Below, in pieces: positions 33,545 to 42,430 of a stretch of 64,000 bases of DNA. The position numbers were made by a program, and so were the translations under genes. Within the stretch, counting starts at the first letter, position 1. Every line of letters starts with the position of its first letter. The notes under the pieces were generated by a model. The model worked only from the letters and a program-made list of their open reading frames with translations, was not told where the DNA came from and searched no databases. Source of the DNA: Enhygromyxa salina (GTDB lineage: Bacteria; Myxococcota_A; Polyangia; Nannocystales; Nannocystaceae); contig NZ_PVNL01000106.1 of NCBI RefSeq assembly GCF_002994635.1, positions 1 through 64,000 of the forward strand, read 5' to 3'.

Positions 33545-34054
33545 GTGTACCACGAGACATTCCGCCAGATGACGAAGATGCTCAGCCAGCTCGACAAGTG
33601 GCTAGAGACCGCCGAGGCCTACGCGAAGGACAAGAAGTTCGACCCGAACCTGTTCCTGGGATTCCGCCTCGCGCCCGATCAGTTCGGGTTCGCCCGCCAG
33701 GTGCAGATCACCTGCGACGCGGCCAAGCTCGCCGCCTCGCGGCTGTCGGGCAAGGACGCGCCGGTCAACGAGGACACCGAGCAGACGCTCGAGGAGCTGC
33801 GCGGGCGGGTGCAGGCGACCGCAGGCTACCTCGCGGGCTTCTCGGCCACCGACTTCGAATCGGCGGCGACGGCCTCGATCACGCAGCCGCGCTGGGAGGG
33901 CAAGACGATGACCGGGGCCGACTACTTCCTCGAGCACGCGCTGCCGAACTTCTTCTTTCACCTGACGACGGCCTACGCGATCTTGCGCCACAACGGCGTC
34001 TCGGTCGGCAAGCGCGACTACCTGGGCACCCTGACGCAGCGCCCTCCGGGGTAG
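33545..34054 (+). CDS. DUF1993 family protein
   Basis: Cytosolic helical protein of 169 residues, starting with GTG at 33545. The start (MYHETFRQMTKMLSQLDKWLETAEAYA), the FNPNLFLGFRL-like segment (DPNLFLGFRLAPDQF) and the FFFHLTTAYAILRHNG ending match the DinB-like DUF1993 family, which has no defined enzyme activity. It lies between two copper loci and is convergent with the ECF sigma gene (20 bp between stops). Confidence 0.88.
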   Translation: MYHETFRQMTKMLSQLDKWLETAEAYAKDKKFDPNLFLGFRLAPDQFGFARQVQITCDAAKLAASRLSGKDAPVNEDTEQTLEELRGRVQATAGYLAGFSATDFESAATASITQPRWEGKTMTGADYFLEHALPNFFFHLTTAYAILRHNGVSVGKRDYLGTLTQRPPG

Positions 34055-34073
34055 GCGTCGACCTGCGCGGCCG

Positions 34074-34628
34074 TCAGCCTTCGCAGGTGCAGTCGCCACA
34101 CCCCAGCGACGCACACGCCCCGCAGCATTCCGCCAGCTCGCGGGCCAGGGCGGCGCGCGCCCGGTGGACCCGGACCGCGGCGTTGTTGGGTGTGATCCCC
34201 TGCTCGGCCGCGAAGTCCTTGACCGAGAGCCCGTCGACCTCGATCCGGGTGAGCGCCGTGGCGTAGTTGGGCGTGAGCGAGTCGGCGACCCGGCCGACGC
34301 AGCGACACCCGACGGCGACCTCGTCGAGCGCCAGCTGCTCGAACGCCACCGCGGTCTGGGCTGCGACCGTGTCCAGGGCCCGCTGCTTGGCGTCGCGGCG
34401 TCGGTAGCTCTCGGCGCTCGCGTTGCGGAGCACGCGGTAGAACCACGCGGTGGCTGACTCCGGCTGGCGCAGGCTCGACAGGCGCTCGACGCTCTTCGCA
34501 AACGCGTCTTGCAGGATGTCCTCGGCCAGCGCGCGGTCGCCGACCCGGCCGAGGACGAACGCGAGAAACTCGTCGCGCATGGCGACGAGCTGGGTGAGCG
34601 GGCTGGACGGGTCGTCGTTGGTGGTCAT
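34074..34628 (-). CDS. corE: CorE-like copper-dependent ECF sigma factor
   Basis: RNA polymerase sigma factor of 184 residues. The sigma-2 region (ALAEDILQDAFAKSVERL, TAWFYRVLRNASAESYRRRD) and sigma-4 region (LSVKDFAAEQGITPNNAAVRVHRARAAL) are complete. Two features define the CorE group: a CxC pair between the sigma domains (Cys108, Cys110) and a C-terminal cysteine-rich domain (Cys168, 169, 172, 177, 180, 182). In Myxococcus xanthus CorE these Cys residues bind copper and control activity without an anti-sigma factor, and it activates copper oxidase and ATPase genes. The gene directly follows a copper ATPase: its ATG shares one base with that stop (TGATG). Confidence 0.9.
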   Translation of the reverse strand: MTTNDDPSSPLTQLVAMRDEFLAFVLGRVGDRALAEDILQDAFAKSVERLSSLRQPESATAWFYRVLRNASAESYRRRDAKQRALDTVAAQTAVAFEQLALDEVAVGCRCVGRVADSLTPNYATALTRIEVDGLSVKDFAAEQGITPNNAAVRVHRARAALARELAECCGACASLGCGDCTCEG

Positions 34629-36976
34629 CACGGCCGTGGGTGCAGACGCGAAGCTCCCGGCGATATTACAGCAGGAGCTTGCTCGCGGCTCGTGCCACCG
34701 CCGAACCGGCGCAGACGGAGCGCGTTTGTGATCACGAATATGCTCGACAGCGCCATGGCCCCAGCCGCGACCACCGGTGACAGCAACAGCCCAAAGCGGG
34801 GGTACAGGACCCCAGCCGCGAGCGGGATCAGGCTGGCGTTGTAGGCGAACGCCCAAAACAGGTTCTGGCGGATGTTGGTCATGGTCGCGCGCGACAGGTC
34901 GACGGCGGTCACGATCCCGGACAGCTCGGCCGACATCGACACCACATCGGCGCTCTCGATCGCGACGTCGGTCCCACTACCCATCGCGATGCCGACGTCG
35001 GCTTCGGCCAGGGCAGGGGCGTCGTTGATCCCGTCACCCACGAACACGATCGAGCGCCCGTCGCCCCGCAGTGACTGCAGCGCGGCGACCTTGCCGCCCG
35101 GCAGGACCTCGGAGACGACCTGGGTGATCCCCAGCCGCGCAGCGACGGCGGTCGCGGTTCGGCGGTTGTCCCCGGTGATCATCGCAATTTCGAGGCCGCG
35201 CTGGCGAAGCGTCTCCAGGGCTGCACGGGCGCCTTGTCGCACTGGATCCGCGACCGCCAGGATCGCCCAAACTCGGCCATCGACGGCCACGCAGACGGGG
35301 GTCTTGGCCTGGGACCCCAGCGCCTCGAGGGTCGCCCGGGCTGACCCGAGCGGGTAGCCGAGCTTGTCCATGTAGCGGTCGGCCCCGAGCTCGATCACGT
35401 GCCCATCTACGATCCCGCGCGCGCCAAAGCCTGGCACGGCCTCGAACTGCGTGACGGTCATGGTCGTGGCACCTCGGGCCTGGGCGGCGGCCACCAGCGC
35501 GGCCGCGATCGGGTGCTCCGAGCGGGCCTCGAGCGCCGCGACATAGCTGAGCAGCTGGCGCTCGCCGAGCTCGCCGACGTCGCCGAGCATCGTCAGGTCC
35601 GTCAGCGTCGGGCGGCCTTCGGTCAGGGTTCCGGTCTTGTCAAACGCGATCAACTTGGCGCGCTCGAGCGTCTGCAGCGCGTCGCCGCGACGAAACAGCA
35701 CACCCAGCTGGGCCGCGCGCCCGGTGCCAACCATGATCGACATCGGCGTGGCCAGCCCCATCGCACAGGGGCAGGCGATGATCAGCACGGCGACCGCGTT
35801 GACCAGCGCCAGCTGCAGCGCCGGGGCCGGTCCGAGCACCCACCAGACCGCGAAGGTCAGCAGCGCCAAGCCCATGACGATCGGGACGAAGTAGCTGATG
35901 ACCGTGTCGACGTAGCGCTGGATCGGCAGCTTGGATCCCTGCGCCGCCTCGACCATGCGAATGATCTGGGCGAGCACGGTCGCGTCGCCGGTTCCGGTCG
36001 CGACGATCTCGAGGCTGCCGAGTCCGTTGATCGTGCCACCGACCACCGCGTCGCCCGAGCGCTTGCGAACCGGCACGGGCTCGCCGCTGACCATCGCCTC
36101 GTCCACGTTCGAGGCGCCCTCGACGACCTCGCCGTCGACTGGGATCGTCTCGCCGGGGCGCACGACGACGCGATCGCCGATGACGACCGCGCTGGTCTCG
36201 ACCTCGATCACCTCGTCGTCCCGCATGATCCGAGCGGTCTGCGGCTGCAGGCCGATCAATCGCTCGATCGCCGCGGAGCTCCGGCCCTTGCTCAGCGCCT
36301 CGAGCTGCTTGCCGAGCAAGATCAGCGTGATGATCGTCGCCGAGGCCTCGAAGTACACGTGCGCCGCGCCAGCGGGCAGCCAGCTCGGAAACACGACCGA
36401 GATCACCGAGTAACCGTAGGCCGCCGAGGTCCCGAGCGCGACGAGTGAGTTCATGTCCGGCCGGCCACGCACCAGCGCCGGGAAGCCCTTCTCGTGGAAC
36501 CGAAGCCCGGGTCCAAACATGACGATCCCAGCGAGCACCAGGCCCAGCCAGTTGAGCGGCTCGCGGCCGATGGTCATGTCGAGCCAGTGGTGAAACGCTG
36601 GGATCGCGTGACCGAGCATCTCGATCACGAACAGCGGGACGGTCAGGATCGCCGCGAGCGCGAGTGAGCGTCGCAGCCGGCGCTGATCTTCGGCCCGCGC
36701 CTGGTCCCCGGCCTCGTCGCGTCCGCCCGTGACGGGGCGCCCTTCATATCCAGACGCGGCGACCGCCGCCGTCAGGGCCGCGAGCTCGGTGCCAGGCTCG
36801 TGCTGGATCGCCGCCCGCTCGGTCGCGAGGTTGACGGTCACGCTGCTCACGCCGGGGACGCCCGCGAGCGCTCGCTCCACGTGGGCGACGCACGACGCGC
36901 AGGTCATGCCGTCGATGTTCAGCTCGGTCGAGATCAGGGCGATGGGGGGGATGATGATCCGCTTGGGTGATGGCAT
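34628..36976 (-). CDS. copA: Cu+-exporting P1B-type ATPase
   Basis: Copper efflux pump of 782 residues that moves Cu+ out of the cytosol. Order: one N-terminal HMA domain (MTCASC, residues ~24-29), transmembrane helices, actuator region with SGEPVPV, the CPC metal-binding helix (IIACPCAMGLATP, ~399), phosphorylation motif DKTGTLT (~449), the SEHPIAAA site, and the hinge GDGINDAPAL. All P1B-1 hallmarks are present. Its stop and the start of the CorE-like sigma gene share one base, so pump and regulator are translationally coupled. It is transcribed divergently from a copper chaperone gene. Confidence 0.96.
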   Translation of the reverse strand: MPSPKRIIIPPIALISTELNIDGMTCASCVAHVERALAGVPGVSSVTVNLATERAAIQHEPGTELAALTAAVAASGYEGRPVTGGRDEAGDQARAEDQRRLRRSLALAAILTVPLFVIEMLGHAIPAFHHWLDMTIGREPLNWLGLVLAGIVMFGPGLRFHEKGFPALVRGRPDMNSLVALGTSAAYGYSVISVVFPSWLPAGAAHVYFEASATIITLILLGKQLEALSKGRSSAAIERLIGLQPQTARIMRDDEVIEVETSAVVIGDRVVVRPGETIPVDGEVVEGASNVDEAMVSGEPVPVRKRSGDAVVGGTINGLGSLEIVATGTGDATVLAQIIRMVEAAQGSKLPIQRYVDTVISYFVPIVMGLALLTFAVWWVLGPAPALQLALVNAVAVLIIACPCAMGLATPMSIMVGTGRAAQLGVLFRRGDALQTLERAKLIAFDKTGTLTEGRPTLTDLTMLGDVGELGERQLLSYVAALEARSEHPIAAALVAAAQARGATTMTVTQFEAVPGFGARGIVDGHVIELGADRYMDKLGYPLGSARATLEALGSQAKTPVCVAVDGRVWAILAVADPVRQGARAALETLRQRGLEIAMITGDNRRTATAVAARLGITQVVSEVLPGGKVAALQSLRGDGRSIVFVGDGINDAPALAEADVGIAMGSGTDVAIESADVVSMSAELSGIVTAVDLSRATMTNIRQNLFWAFAYNASLIPLAAGVLYPRFGLLLSPVVAAGAMALSSIFVITNALRLRRFGGGTSREQAPAVISPGASRLHPRP

Positions 36977-37030
36977 GTAGGTTCGCGCTGATGTCCGCGC
37001 CTCGGTCAGCTGATGCGCTCACCCGGCCAC

Positions 37031-37057
37031 CATTACGCGCCCCGGACCGACGTAATG
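37031..37057. promoter_or_regulatory. Inverted repeat in the divergent copper promoter region
   Basis: CATTACG at 37031-37037 and CGTAATG at 37051-37057, separated by 13 bp, so the half-sites are 20 bp apart centre to centre, two helical turns. It lies in the 108-bp gap between copA and the chaperone gene. Candidate operator or ECF-type promoter element; it is not a typical CueR box. Confidence 0.4.
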
Positions 37058-37084
37058 CTCCGGCCACCGGGACGTCAGCTTGGC

Positions 37085-37303
37085 ATGAACACCACCACAC
37101 TCCAAGTCTCCGGCATGACCTGCGGGAGCTGCATCGAGCACATCGAGCGGGCGCTGGCGGACCTGCGCGATGTCCAGGACACCGAGGTCGACCTCGCGAA
37201 CGGAGTCGTTCGGATCTGCCACACCGACGCCGTCACCGCCGATCAGCTGGCCGCTCGGATCAGCGCGGCCGGGTATCCCAGCCGGGCGGTCGCGGCGGCG
37301 TAG
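37085..37303 (+). CDS. copZ: Heavy-metal-associated (HMA) copper chaperone
   Basis: Small cytosolic protein of 72 residues with the HMA fold and metal-binding motif MTCGSC (GMTCGSCIEHIERAL). ATG 37085 is chosen; ATG 37055 and GTG 37013 would add a non-homologous tail. Such proteins deliver Cu+ to the ATPase. The gene diverges from copA, so pump, sigma factor and chaperone form one locus. The closely similar N-terminal HMA of CopA is its expected partner. Confidence 0.9.
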   Translation: MNTTTLQVSGMTCGSCIEHIERALADLRDVQDTEVDLANGVVRICHTDAVTADQLAARISAAGYPSRAVAAA

Positions 37304-37363
37304 CGTCCAGCGCATCGCCCGAGATCGAGGCCGCACCGCCGTCGTCAATGGTATGTTACGGCG

Positions 37364-37924
37364 ATGACGGGAGCGGCCAGCCAGGTTCGGGTCAGCTATG
37401 CGGAGTACCTGCGCCAGGAACAGCTCGAGCTGCACAAGCACCAGTGGATCGACGGCGAAGTGTACGCCATGGTCGGCGGCACGCCCGAGCACGCCCGGAT
37501 CCAGGCCCGGCTGATCCGGCTGATCGGAAATGCGGTCGAAGGTGGACAGTGTCAGGTGTTCACGAGCGATCTCCGCATTCGCTCGCGCGCGACCAACATC
37601 GCAACCTACGCAGACATCACCGTGGTGTGCGGTCCGTTGCAGCGGGACCCCGAGGATCGTGACGCCGCGACCAACCCCAAGCTGGTCATCGAGGTGCTCT
37701 CACCGACGACCGAGCGGTTCGATCGCGGCGACAAAGCGCTGCACTACCGCAGGATCGCGTCGGTCAGCGAGTACGTGCTCGTCGCCCAGGACGCTGCCCG
37801 GATCGAGGTATTTCGGCGCAGCGAGGACGGCAGCTGGCGGTTCTTGGAGGCCGGTCCCGGCGAGTCCGTCAGGTTCGAGAGCATCGGCTGCACGATCGCG
37901 GTCGACGATGTCTACGCGGGGTAA
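37364..37924 (+). CDS. Uma2 family nuclease (intact)
   Basis: Protein of 186 residues of the Uma2/DUF820 family, a predicted PD-(D/E)XK-type fold. Visible core: MVGGTPEHARIQARLIRLIG, ATYADITVVCG (catalytic Asp), NPKLVIEVLSPTTERFDRGDKALHYRR (Glu/Lys region) and SVSEYVLVAQD. Family members are numerous in filamentous bacteria and often spread as solo copies; the true substrate is unknown. The truncated copy at 17198-17500 is a relative. It lies 60 bp after the copper chaperone gene, with its own start ATG 37364. Confidence 0.9.
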   Translation: MTGAASQVRVSYAEYLRQEQLELHKHQWIDGEVYAMVGGTPEHARIQARLIRLIGNAVEGGQCQVFTSDLRIRSRATNIATYADITVVCGPLQRDPEDRDAATNPKLVIEVLSPTTERFDRGDKALHYRRIASVSEYVLVAQDAARIEVFRRSEDGSWRFLEAGPGESVRFESIGCTIAVDDVYAG

Positions 37925-38059
37925 CTCGTGCGCGGCGGCGCGGCTACCAACTCGTAGCTGGTGCTGCGACCGCCCGCTGGGCCAGGGCGCATGATGCCGA
38001 GGTCGATCGGGGCCACTCGGGCGCCTCCCAGATCCAGGGCATGGGGGGAGCATAGCTCG

Positions 38060-38084
38060 AATCTCCGCATGATCTGCGGAGATT
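38060..38084. terminator. Perfect 10-bp inverted repeat between convergent genes
   Basis: AATCTCCGCA and TGCGGAGATT with a five-base loop TGATC. It lies between the convergent stops of the Uma2 gene and the propeller lipoprotein gene, so a bidirectional terminator is plausible. A third half-site TTCTCCGCAG follows at 38095. There is no T-run, so protein binding is an alternative. Confidence 0.45.
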
Positions 38085-38149
38085 GTAGGGACCATTCTCC
38101 GCAGCCCTCGCGCAGGGAACAGCCGAGTGTGCGCCGTCACCGCTACCCG

Positions 38150-40345
38150 TCAGCACCCCCCGGCTTCGCCCTCGTCAGGGCACGCGGGTGGATCGACCGT
38201 GGGCGGCTCGGGGACCTGGGGCGGCTCGGGGACATCGGGGTGCTCCTCGATCTCCAGGTCGTGCTGCAATCGCTCGAACACCAGCTCGCCCTCGGCCGTG
38301 ACGACCCGGACCCCCTGGCCCAGGTCGAGCGCGAGCCGGGAGCCGTCGGCCGACCATGCCATGTGCATGGATCGATCCGCGGGCGTCGACCACAGCAGCT
38401 CGGGGATGTCGTCGGCGACTGACCACACGCTGAGCGTGCGCGGCGGATCGTATGAATAGTACGAATATTCGTAGGCGTAATCGTTGGATTCGACGTGCGG
38501 GGTGTGGACGACCGCAACCCGGCGACCGTCGGCGCTGGGCTCGAGCTTCTCAATGTCGATCTTGTTCTCCGCGATCGTCACAATGCGCGGCTCACCGTCG
38601 GCGGCGGTGATCTCGAACGCCCGGGGGTCGGCCTTGGGGTGCGCGTAGTGACGCCCGGTGTGGTCGAGGGCCAAGCTGCGCCCGTCGGTGTCGATCTCGG
38701 GCCAGCTCGAGAACTCGGACTTGGGCACCGACTCGAGCGCGCTCGAGCGGTTGTCGGCGAAGCTCAGGCGCGAGATCTGGTGCTGGTGGGACCCATGGCC
38801 AAACTGGGTCACGACCCCGAGCTGCCCAGCACCCGGCTCGGTTGGGCGGATCTTGGCGTACTCGTGGGACGGCAGCTCGACCTCGCTGACGACCTTCCCG
38901 GCGACCCACTCGCAGATCTGGACGCGCGCTTCACCGAGCAGCAGCAGGTGATCGGGATCGGTGAACTCCAGCGCGCGGACCGGATCCGTGGTGCAGCCGA
39001 CGACGGCGTGGCGGCGATCCTCGCCGAGCGTCTCGACGACGACCTGGCCATCGGTCATCACCATGGCCAGCTGGCCGCCGGCCCGGTCGAGGGCGAGATC
39101 GGTGACAGACACAAGCCGCTGCTCGACGCGGTGGTGGCGATCCGCGTCGAGCGGATCAAACACCAACGCCGACCCGAGCGGGGCCACGCGCAGACCGGCG
39201 ACCACGCTGGTGCTTCGACGGCTGGCGACGCTCGAGCTGGGCAGCTGCTCGCGCCGCGGGATGACGTGGGACTCGGGCGGCAGCTGCTCGAGCGCGGCCG
39301 GGAGCTCGAACGGCGCGGGCATGATCACGCCCGCGCTCAGATCGATCCAGAACCCAGCTCCGCTGCCGTCTTCGAGCAGCGCGCGGGCGTCGTCAATGAT
39401 GTACAGCCGCGGACGCAGCGAAGTCTCGACCTCACCCCACATGACCCGGACCTCGCCGCTGTCGAGGTCGTGCAGCTCGAGCGACCACTGGTTGGTGCGG
39501 TGCTTGGGCCGGCGCAGCAGCGCGGCGACCCGACCCGAGGGCAGCAGCGCCAGGTCATTTTGATTGGGCCCGCGATCCATGATGAACGCGTGCGGCTCGC
39601 CGAGCTCGACCAGCCGATCGTCGGTGATCGTGAACCGCTGCAGGCGCGTGGGCCCGGCCAGCACCAGCGCGAACACGGGCGCCTCGGCCGGCCCCGCGAG
39701 CCGCAGCTGCCAGGGCGAGACCCCGTACTTGCTGAGCTCGTTGAGCCGCTTGCCGTGCCCGTCGTACAGGCGCAGGCGGTGATCGACGCCGAGCGCGAGC
39801 ACCCGCTCACCACCGTCGAGCACGTGCAGCTCGAGCAGCGGATCATGGGGTGGGATCGTGAAGCGCTCGCGCACGCGGGGCTGACCGGCGTCGTCGAGCT
39901 CAATGGCGATCACGCGGGCCGACTGGGCCGTGTCGATCGCCCCGATCACGAACGCCTGGTCGCCGGCTCGAGCCAGCGAGAGCGACGCTGGCTCGCGGAT
40001 CGGCACGCGGATCGGCACGACCGCGGCGGAGTCAGCCTGCGCGCGGGGCAGCGTGGGCCACAGGCGGACCCCGCCGTCAGCGTCGAGGCTGAGCGCAGCG
40101 GTGGCTCGATGATCCAGCCAGACCTCGGTGATCGAGGCGTCGTGGCCAACCCCGCGAGGCACCGCCACACCCACCGGCTCGGACGCCGCGCGCACCGACT
40201 CACTGGTGAACGCCTCACCGGCCTCGCCGTCAGCCGAGTCGGTCTGCCTGGGTGAGGGTGGCGAGTCGCTCGGCGCGGTACAGCCAAACAGCACACACGC
40301 GAACAGGTGGCGGGTCGATTTCATGTCGAGGTCACGTCGCCTCAT
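38150..40345 (-). CDS. Beta-propeller lipoprotein, coupled to cytochrome-propeller protein
   Basis: Predicted lipoprotein of 731 residues; the start at 40345 overlaps the upstream stop (ATGA) and gives a signal ending in VLFGC. The body is a large beta-propeller: repeated blocks end in WD-like strands such as VLDGGERVLALGVDHRLRLYD, DRAGGQLAMVMTDGQVVVE and WSADGSRLALDLGQGVRVV. The C-terminus is a Pro-rich tail ending in Cys. No enzyme motif. Together with the upstream cytochrome protein it forms a two-gene operon, probably a surface or periplasmic complex. Confidence 0.82.
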   Translation of the reverse strand: MRRRDLDMKSTRHLFACVLFGCTAPSDSPPSPRQTDSADGEAGEAFTSESVRAASEPVGVAVPRGVGHDASITEVWLDHRATAALSLDADGGVRLWPTLPRAQADSAAVVPIRVPIREPASLSLARAGDQAFVIGAIDTAQSARVIAIELDDAGQPRVRERFTIPPHDPLLELHVLDGGERVLALGVDHRLRLYDGHGKRLNELSKYGVSPWQLRLAGPAEAPVFALVLAGPTRLQRFTITDDRLVELGEPHAFIMDRGPNQNDLALLPSGRVAALLRRPKHRTNQWSLELHDLDSGEVRVMWGEVETSLRPRLYIIDDARALLEDGSGAGFWIDLSAGVIMPAPFELPAALEQLPPESHVIPRREQLPSSSVASRRSTSVVAGLRVAPLGSALVFDPLDADRHHRVEQRLVSVTDLALDRAGGQLAMVMTDGQVVVETLGEDRRHAVVGCTTDPVRALEFTDPDHLLLLGEARVQICEWVAGKVVSEVELPSHEYAKIRPTEPGAGQLGVVTQFGHGSHQHQISRLSFADNRSSALESVPKSEFSSWPEIDTDGRSLALDHTGRHYAHPKADPRAFEITAADGEPRIVTIAENKIDIEKLEPSADGRRVAVVHTPHVESNDYAYEYSYYSYDPPRTLSVWSVADDIPELLWSTPADRSMHMAWSADGSRLALDLGQGVRVVTAEGELVFERLQHDLEIEEHPDVPEPPQVPEPPTVDPPACPDEGEAGGC

Positions 40346-42342
40346 AGCGATTGCAGGTAGACGATGAGGTCGCGGCGTTGCGCGGCGGACATGCTCGAGC
40401 TGTCGATCATGTCGTGAATGCTGCCGCGGTCGTCGAGCACGGCGGCGAGGTCGACCGCGCTGCCGTCGTGGTAGTAGGGCGCCGAGTGGGCCAGGCCGAT
40501 CAGCGAGGGCGTGTCGACCCGACGCATCGAGGTATTGAAGTCGTGGCGCTCGCGGTCGGTCGAGGCCGGGCCTTCGTGACAGACGCTGCACTCGTCCTCG
40601 AACAGGGTCTGGCCGCGGGCCAGCGCGGCCTCGTCATTCACGCTTGGCGGGCGGGGCCGGGGGAGGCTGGTGAGGTAGGCCTCGATCGCGGCGAACTCGT
40701 CTTCGTCGAGCTCCTCGGGGTCGCCACCGATCCGCTCGATCGTGTGGGCGAAGCTGGCTCGCAGGGTCTGATCTTCGCCGGTCCACTTGTAGGGTGAGGT
40801 CTTCGGCAGCCGACCCGCGAGCAGCGGCGTCTGCAGGATCGAGCGACCGAGTCGCCATGACAGCCCGTCGTTGCGGCCTTCGGGGTGGCAGCTCGCGCAG
40901 GCCAGGGCGCTGCCGAGCGCGAAGCTCTCACCGCGACGAAACAGCTCGGCGCCCTGCTCGACCGCGGCGCTGCGCAGTGACTTGGCCAGCTCCGGGCCGC
41001 GGATCCAGTGCTTGGACTTGGTGGGCTGGGCGGTGAGGCTGTCGGGATCGATGTCGACGCGCACGACCGTGCGAGCGAGCTCGCAGTGGGCCCACAGCGA
41101 GGTGGCCCCGCTGGAATTTTCGATGGTCGACGGGGCCTGATCGATGAGCGCGAGGCCGTCCAGCCCACACGCAGGCCCCTCGCCGAGCGAGGCCCGCCAC
41201 GCGACGGTGGGGCGCTCGCGCGAGGCCGAGGCTACGGCGACGATCTCATCGTCGCCGTAGCCACCGATGTAGAGCATGTCACGCGCGGGATCGTAGGCGA
41301 GCGCGCGCGGTTGGTGGACGGTGATGTGATGCTGGTCGATCAGCGTGAACCCGTCGTCGCTGGGCTCGGCGATCCGGGCGAAGCGATACTCGATCGGCGC
41401 GATCTCGGCCGCGCCGCCGCCGTAGGAGTCACGGCGATCCTCGTCGGGGTGCAGCTCCATCTGCGGAGTCGCTACATGGTGGGCCGCGACCGCGATGCCC
41501 TCGCCCACGAACGCCAGCGCGAACACGTTGCGCGCGTGTCGGCGGCCGCTGTCCTTGGGCACCTCGAATCGGCTGGGGGCCTCGATGACTCGGGCCTCGA
41601 CAAAGGTCTCGCCCCAGTCGTCCTCGGCGTCTTTCTCGATCTCGACCGGGTCGCGGGGTGAGAGCGCGTGCCAGCTGACCCGCTCGCCCGCGCTCGCCAG
41701 CTCGACCCGGGCGACCGCGCCGGTCGAGAGAAACCCAACGAGCGCCCACCGACCCTCGGGCGAGACCGCGACGGCACGGGGCTCGGCCGCCAGCTTCACG
41801 CGCCACAGGATCTGCATGGTCGCGGCCGCGACCGCGACCAGCTCGTGATTGGCGACCGAGGTGACCAGCAAGGTCGCGCCGTCGGGGGTCAGCGCGAGGC
41901 CGTGGGGCTCGGTCAAGCTCAGCTCGGCCACGAGCGTGGCCTCGTCGCCCTTGGTCGCGTAGCGCAGCAGCCTGTCCGCGCTGCGATCGGCGACGAACAG
42001 CGAGCCCGAGCCGGACTCGAGCACGAGCTCACCGAGGCCCGCGTGGAGGGGGAAGGTCGCCACGAGCTCGCCCGCGTGATCCGTGCGGATCAGCGCGCCC
42101 GCGTTGCGCTCGACGAGCCACAGGCCGGTCGCGTCGGCGGCGATCGTGCTGCCGTGCTGGCTGGCGCGGGCGAACCGAGCTGGCGGCGCCAGGCGACCGA
42201 GGCGGCCGTCTTCACGCACGAGCGTGCTGGTGCCGCCGAGCAGCTCGACCTTGGGTTTGCCGGCCTCGGCGATCACGACGACCGCCAGCACTGCGAAGCC
42301 GAAGCCAAGACGGGGGATCCAATCACGCACGGGCGACACCAC
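40342..42342 (-). CDS. Exported beta-propeller with C-terminal di-haem cytochrome c domain
   Basis: Protein of 666 residues with an N-terminal signal or anchor (GFGFAVLAVVVIAEAG). Residues ~40-440 form a YVTN-type beta-propeller (SGSLFVADRSADRLLRY, TPDGATLLVTSVANHELV). The C-terminal ~200 residues resemble a cytochrome c peroxidase/MauG-type di-haem domain: CASCH at about residue 493 and CSVCH at about residue 592, each followed by the usual family context (WTGEDQTLRASFAHTIERIGG, HDGSAVDLAAVLDDRG). Fusions of propellers to di-haem domains are known in methanol and amine oxidation; here the substrate is unknown. Operon with the downstream propeller lipoprotein. Confidence 0.88.
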   Translation of the reverse strand: MVSPVRDWIPRLGFGFAVLAVVVIAEAGKPKVELLGGTSTLVREDGRLGRLAPPARFARASQHGSTIAADATGLWLVERNAGALIRTDHAGELVATFPLHAGLGELVLESGSGSLFVADRSADRLLRYATKGDEATLVAELSLTEPHGLALTPDGATLLVTSVANHELVAVAAATMQILWRVKLAAEPRAVAVSPEGRWALVGFLSTGAVARVELASAGERVSWHALSPRDPVEIEKDAEDDWGETFVEARVIEAPSRFEVPKDSGRRHARNVFALAFVGEGIAVAAHHVATPQMELHPDEDRRDSYGGGAAEIAPIEYRFARIAEPSDDGFTLIDQHHITVHQPRALAYDPARDMLYIGGYGDDEIVAVASASRERPTVAWRASLGEGPACGLDGLALIDQAPSTIENSSGATSLWAHCELARTVVRVDIDPDSLTAQPTKSKHWIRGPELAKSLRSAAVEQGAELFRRGESFALGSALACASCHPEGRNDGLSWRLGRSILQTPLLAGRLPKTSPYKWTGEDQTLRASFAHTIERIGGDPEELDEDEFAAIEAYLTSLPRPRPPSVNDEAALARGQTLFEDECSVCHEGPASTDRERHDFNTSMRRVDTPSLIGLAHSAPYYHDGSAVDLAAVLDDRGSIHDMIDSSSMSAAQRRDLIVYLQSL

Positions 42343-42430
42343 GTCCGAGCAACGCAGACGATTCCCGGTGGGTGGGACGATCGTCGGGCTTTAAAGGGGG
42401 CGCGATTTTGTCCGGCTCGACCGGCGAGGA

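Noticed and set aside
38495..40255. 586-codon plus-strand ORF opposite the propeller lipoprotein
   Set aside because: Antisense shadow, no start signal or domain.
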